Positions 21,206-23,502 of a DNA stretch of 23,502 nucleotides are shown piece after piece. How positions within the stretch are numbered: the first letter of the stretch is position 1; every line of letters begins with the position of its first letter. Below the pieces are notes generated by a model. It worked only from the letters and a program-made list of their open reading frames with translations, made no database searches and had not been told where the DNA came from. The translations under genes and the position numbers were made by a program. Origin of the DNA: CAIPSZ01 sp038065015 (lineage in GTDB: Bacteria; Patescibacteriota; Patescibacteriia; PEXW01); assembly GCA_038065015.1 (NCBI GenBank), contig JBBTRU010000027.1, positions 1-23,502 of the forward strand, in the 5' to 3' direction.

Positions 21206-22249
21206 TCATAGGTCTTTTACGGTCCGTTGAAAGTCTAACTCTCGATTCGCTAAGGTTTTGCCCAACCTGCGCGCTCCCGAGATGATGGAGTGGTAATAGT
21301 CCGGAGAATATGTTGTCAAATCCAAACCCCGTACACGACGTTCCGCTTCTTCGATATACGCAATCAGTTCGACAGCCTTGTACGCTGCGCAAACATCTTT
21401 GCGTATACTTTGGGTTGAGGCGTGTACTTGTGCGGCCGGTTTTTTTTCGTTGAGTTTCTTTGCAAGAGCAACAAGCTCTTTGCTGAGAGATTGGCATAGT
21501 TCGACACAATTTTGACGTGTTTGGTCACCCATGTCATGCCATTCTGCATTCGCCAGACCTGCAACCAATGCATCAATCCGGCCGAGAAAATGTACCGGAG
21601 AGACCGAATGACTTATTTTTAACCGCTTCTGTAAGGTGTTTGCGCGATTCAAAATAAGCACTTGCGTTTCGTCATTCGTTAGGTGTTGCTCGGCAATAAG
21701 CGAAGCAACCTCTACCCGTTTATCATCGTCTTTGAGTCGGAGCAGCGCACTCGATTGACCAAGGGTGAGTTCACCTTTGGCAATGCGTCGTTGCACGGGC
21801 TCCGGAAGCTGCAGAATCTTTACACGATCACGCACGAAGACTGCAGATTTCCCGAGACGTTTCGCTAGGTCTTCAATCTTTTCGTAGCCTCCTGTTTTCA
21901 TTAAGTTGAATAACGCAATGGCTTCTTCAAAGATGGTCAAGTCTTCGCGTTGCAGGTTTTCAATCAGGGCGACTTCATAGCACTGCAAATCGTTGAGTGT
22001 GGCAACAATAGCCGGTATACTTTTGAGCCCGATGTGCTGCGCGGCCCTGAAACGACGCGATCCAACGACGACTTGGTAGTTTTGGCTTTGTCCTTTTAGC
22101 GGCCGAACAATGATGGGTTGTAATACACCATCATGCTGTATTGACAAAGCAAGCTCCTGAATTCCTTCTTCATTGAAGTTGGTTCGGGGTTGGCTACTGG
22201 TTGCTTTAATGCAATTAAGTGGGATGTTTTTAGACTCTTGATTTTCCAT
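21206..22249 (-). CDS. ParB/Spo0J-like protein
   Basis: ATG 22249 is chosen (347 residues) because AAGGAG lies 5 nt upstream; an upstream ATG at 22285 has none. It shows the ParB nuclease-like N-domain (SSQPRTNFNEEGIQELALSI, then VVVGSRRFRAAQHIGL, the arginine patch that binds CTP in ParB, with Ser in place of the usual Glu in GERR), ALIENLQREDLT, and a central helix-turn-helix (YEKIEDLAKRLGKSAVFVRDRV, near 121-142). The C-terminal part (about 210-347) is diverged. ParB proteins bind palindromic parS sites and spread on DNA; related KorB/Noc types regulate transcription. No ParA gene is present, so a regulatory role is at least as likely as partition. It overlaps the upstream gene by about 20 nt. 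Confidence 0.8.
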   Translation of the reverse strand: MENQESKNIPLNCIKATSSQPRTNFNEEGIQELALSIQHDGVLQPIIVRPLKGQSQNYQVVVGSRRFRAAQHIGLKSIPAIVATLNDLQCYEVALIENLQREDLTIFEEAIALFNLMKTGGYEKIEDLAKRLGKSAVFVRDRVKILQLPEPVQRRIAKGELTLGQSSALLRLKDDDKRVEVASLIAEQHLTNDETQVLILNRANTLQKRLKISHSVSPVHFLGRIDALVAGLANAEWHDMGDQTRQNCVELCQSLSKELVALAKKLNEKKPAAQVHASTQSIRKDVCAAYKAVELIAYIEEAERRVRGLDLTTYSPDYYHSIISGARRLGKTLANRELDFQRTVKDL

Positions 22250-23330
22250 ATTTTCTCCTTTTTGGTGCTGTTTTTTCTTCTGCAATCATGTCAAATGTTC
22301 GTTGAATAATTTCCCCGGTTTTTTCCAGGTCCAGCGATTTCAACCACGCGTTGGTTGCATTGTTTACATACCAGTGCCGGTAGTCGAAGCCAGCTGCGGC
22401 CAGAGCAATTTTCCACGACCCAAAGTAGTCACGCGCCGCTAAAAAAACGGGTTTGTGTACTCTGTTGACGTATGCGGGGGCAAGTGACTCGCCATTGGCA
22501 TGAATAAGGCGGATCATTTTAACGATGCGAGCATTATTCCATTGGAATTTCCCCCCTGCGAACAGTGGGTCTATTCCCGCTGCAATAATACCTAATTCTC
22601 GACTGCCAATATGTTTCATGACCGCAACGTACAGCGGTTGGTCTTCTACAGACCACACTCGAAAGCCAAGACTTTTTCCTTTGCGATACCTTTTTCGAAT
22701 ACCATCAACGATTTTCGCAAAGGTCCAGTGACGATTACTCGTTCGGAGTATCTCCTGATCGTTCAGTCCCGCTGCTTTAATAGCGTTCCGCCATGTGCCC
22801 CAGTGTGCCTGTGCCGCACAGATAAGACAGGTCAGACGTTTATCACCCTTCCTCGCGGTGGTAACACATAACGACTGGCCTTGTTTTACGCGCTGCAGTA
22901 TTGCAGCAACTACTGTTTGCTGATTCCAATACCCATGCACACGAATACTGATTGATGCGTAGTCAATGCCGGCTGCTATCACAGCTTTTTTCCAAGAACC
23001 AAATCTACTACAGGCTGCATTCCACAGTGCACCTTGATGTAGAAAAATCGCCTTGGAATTTATAGGCAAATTGTCCGTGTGTAGTCTCTGGATTTCTGAT
23101 ATTATCAATTTTTGCGTCCAAGCACCCTTCGCTTTGAATAATCTAATCCCGTCATAGTTAATGCCTGATGCCTTCACAGCGGTACGCCAATACGTAAAGT
23201 ACTTTACTGCCTGGTAGTACAATGTCCGGCAGTTATCCTGAACATAGCCAAGATTCAAGCGCCAACCATTTTGATGGCGCCGCTTGATTTCTGAGAGCAC
23301 GCGCTCTCTAGACCAATGGTTTGCCATCAT
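22230..23330 (-). CDS. Protein of five homing-endonuclease-associated repeats
   Basis: The 366-residue protein is built from five repeats of about 58 residues, starting near HWSRERVLSEI, AWTQKLIISEI, YWNQQTVVAAI, HWTFAKIVDGI and QWNNARIVKMI. Each starts with a Trp and an amphipathic helix, then a variable middle, then a block like FGSWKKAVIAAGIDY or YFGSWKIALAAAGFDY. This is the pattern of the homing-endonuclease-associated repeat (PF18780), presumed to bind DNA. No HNH or other nuclease domain is visible. A basic tail (KRRKYGKSR) ends the protein. GGAG lies ahead of two adjacent ATGs (23330 and 23327; the latter has better spacing). It is the first gene of the operon, with parB and sigma genes behind it. 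It may be a sequence-specific DNA-binding or regulatory protein, inferred from repeats and context. Confidence 0.7.
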   Translation of the reverse strand: MMANHWSRERVLSEIKRRHQNGWRLNLGYVQDNCRTLYYQAVKYFTYWRTAVKASGINYDGIRLFKAKGAWTQKLIISEIQRLHTDNLPINSKAIFLHQGALWNAACSRFGSWKKAVIAAGIDYASISIRVHGYWNQQTVVAAILQRVKQGQSLCVTTARKGDKRLTCLICAAQAHWGTWRNAIKAAGLNDQEILRTSNRHWTFAKIVDGIRKRYRKGKSLGFRVWSVEDQPLYVAVMKHIGSRELGIIAAGIDPLFAGGKFQWNNARIVKMIRLIHANGESLAPAYVNRVHKPVFLAARDYFGSWKIALAAAGFDYRHWYVNNATNAWLKSLDLEKTGEIIQRTFDMIAEEKTAPKRRKYGKSRV

Positions 23331-23361
23331 TTACTCCTATTTTCTTGGTTTCATTGTCAAC

Positions 23362-23375
23362 GTACCAACTGGTAC
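23362..23375. promoter_or_regulatory. Palindrome GTACCA-AC-TGGTAC in the operon leader
   Basis: A 14-bp palindrome 32 bp upstream of the first start codon of the operon. It is a candidate operator or ParB-type binding site. Confidence 0.4.
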
Positions 23376-23380
23376 CGTGC

Positions 23381-23401
23381 TGCCAAATACTCAATTTGGC
23401 A
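23381..23401. promoter_or_regulatory. Inverted repeat at the operon transcription start
   Basis: TGCCAAAT (23381-23388) and ATTTGGCA (23394-23401) match perfectly over 8 bp around 5 nt. It lies directly at the predicted transcription start (near 23402), where a bound protein would block RNA polymerase. A self-made operator for one of the operon products is inferred. Confidence 0.55.
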
Positions 23402-23408
23402 TCTCCGT

Positions 23409-23437
23409 AACCTACGAAGAAACGCCGGTTTTGTCAA
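23409..23437 (-). promoter_or_regulatory. Promoter of the repeat-protein/parB/sigma operon
   Basis: On the minus strand TTGACA (23432-23437) and TAGGTT (23409-23414) are exactly 17 nt apart. The 5' leader to the first start codon is about 72 nt and holds both palindromes. A second TTGACA nearer the gene has no matching -10 box. Confidence 0.65.
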
Positions 23438-23502
23438 GCTTTGGGATTGCACAAGATGAGATACATCGTGTGCAGTTTGAAGTATCGAAAGCGGGGTAGA
23501 CT

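Noticed and set aside
21206..22249. A full ParABS partition locus
   Set aside because: No ParA gene or repeated parS consensus is visible; only the ParB-like gene is present.
23284..23499. 71-codon open frame at the right end of the window, plus strand
   Set aside because: It overlaps the promoter, operators and start of the divergent operon, has no ribosome binding site, and no domain is recognisable.

Overview
The window looks like a chromosomal segment from a Candidate Phyla Radiation (Patescibacteria) bacterium. The signs are two small TrbC/VirB2-like pilins of the kind common in that group, very tight gene packing, several probably leaderless genes, short lineage-type surface proteins (a CHAP-like lipoprotein, a PsbP-like repeat protein, a lamin-tail/PKD surface protein), a lone receiver protein and a four-helix-bundle S23 family protein. 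TGA is used as a stop codon, so the recoded Gracilibacteria/Absconditabacteria code is not in play. I cannot place it below phylum level.

Layout. 1-550: intergenic DNA with a degenerate dispersed repeat, tRNA-Leu(UAG) on the minus strand and strong palindromes. 550-1370: a two-gene pilin operon on the minus strand with a good promoter and terminator. 1370-1930: no clear large gene, but three ~40-bp direct repeats, a large inverted repeat, a terminator-like palindrome and a possible small ORF. 1933-6947: envelope proteins interleaved with ssb and the S23 family gene. 6970-11449: receiver protein, DNA polymerase I and DNA polymerase III delta, with repeats in and after polA. 11450-11934: a GxxExxY (PDDEXK-like) gene framed by inverted repeats, filling exactly the space between the stop codons of holA and rpsT. 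11935-17057: rpsT, a zinc-ribbon protein, a lone purF, a candidate small RNA, an HD-GYP protein and uvrB.

17075-23502 is accessory. A 2.54-kb segment is bracketed by two identical 24-bp direct repeats. It holds one IS110-like transposase gene and three related copies of a long, multi-hairpin noncoding RNA whose stems are conserved while loop interiors differ. This is the strongest candidate for an undescribed system: an IS110-type protein with unusually large flanking structured RNAs. Next to it lies a three-gene operon (tandem homing-endonuclease-associated-repeat protein, ParB-like protein, sigma70-like factor with an N-terminal extension) with a consensus-like promoter and two palindromes at its start, suggesting a self-regulated gene-expression module.

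The housekeeping genes (polA, holA, ssb, uvrB, rpsT) show this is chromosomal. The mobile or accessory parts sit in intergenic slots next to stop codons or terminators. All family calls come from reading motifs by eye; no database search was possible.
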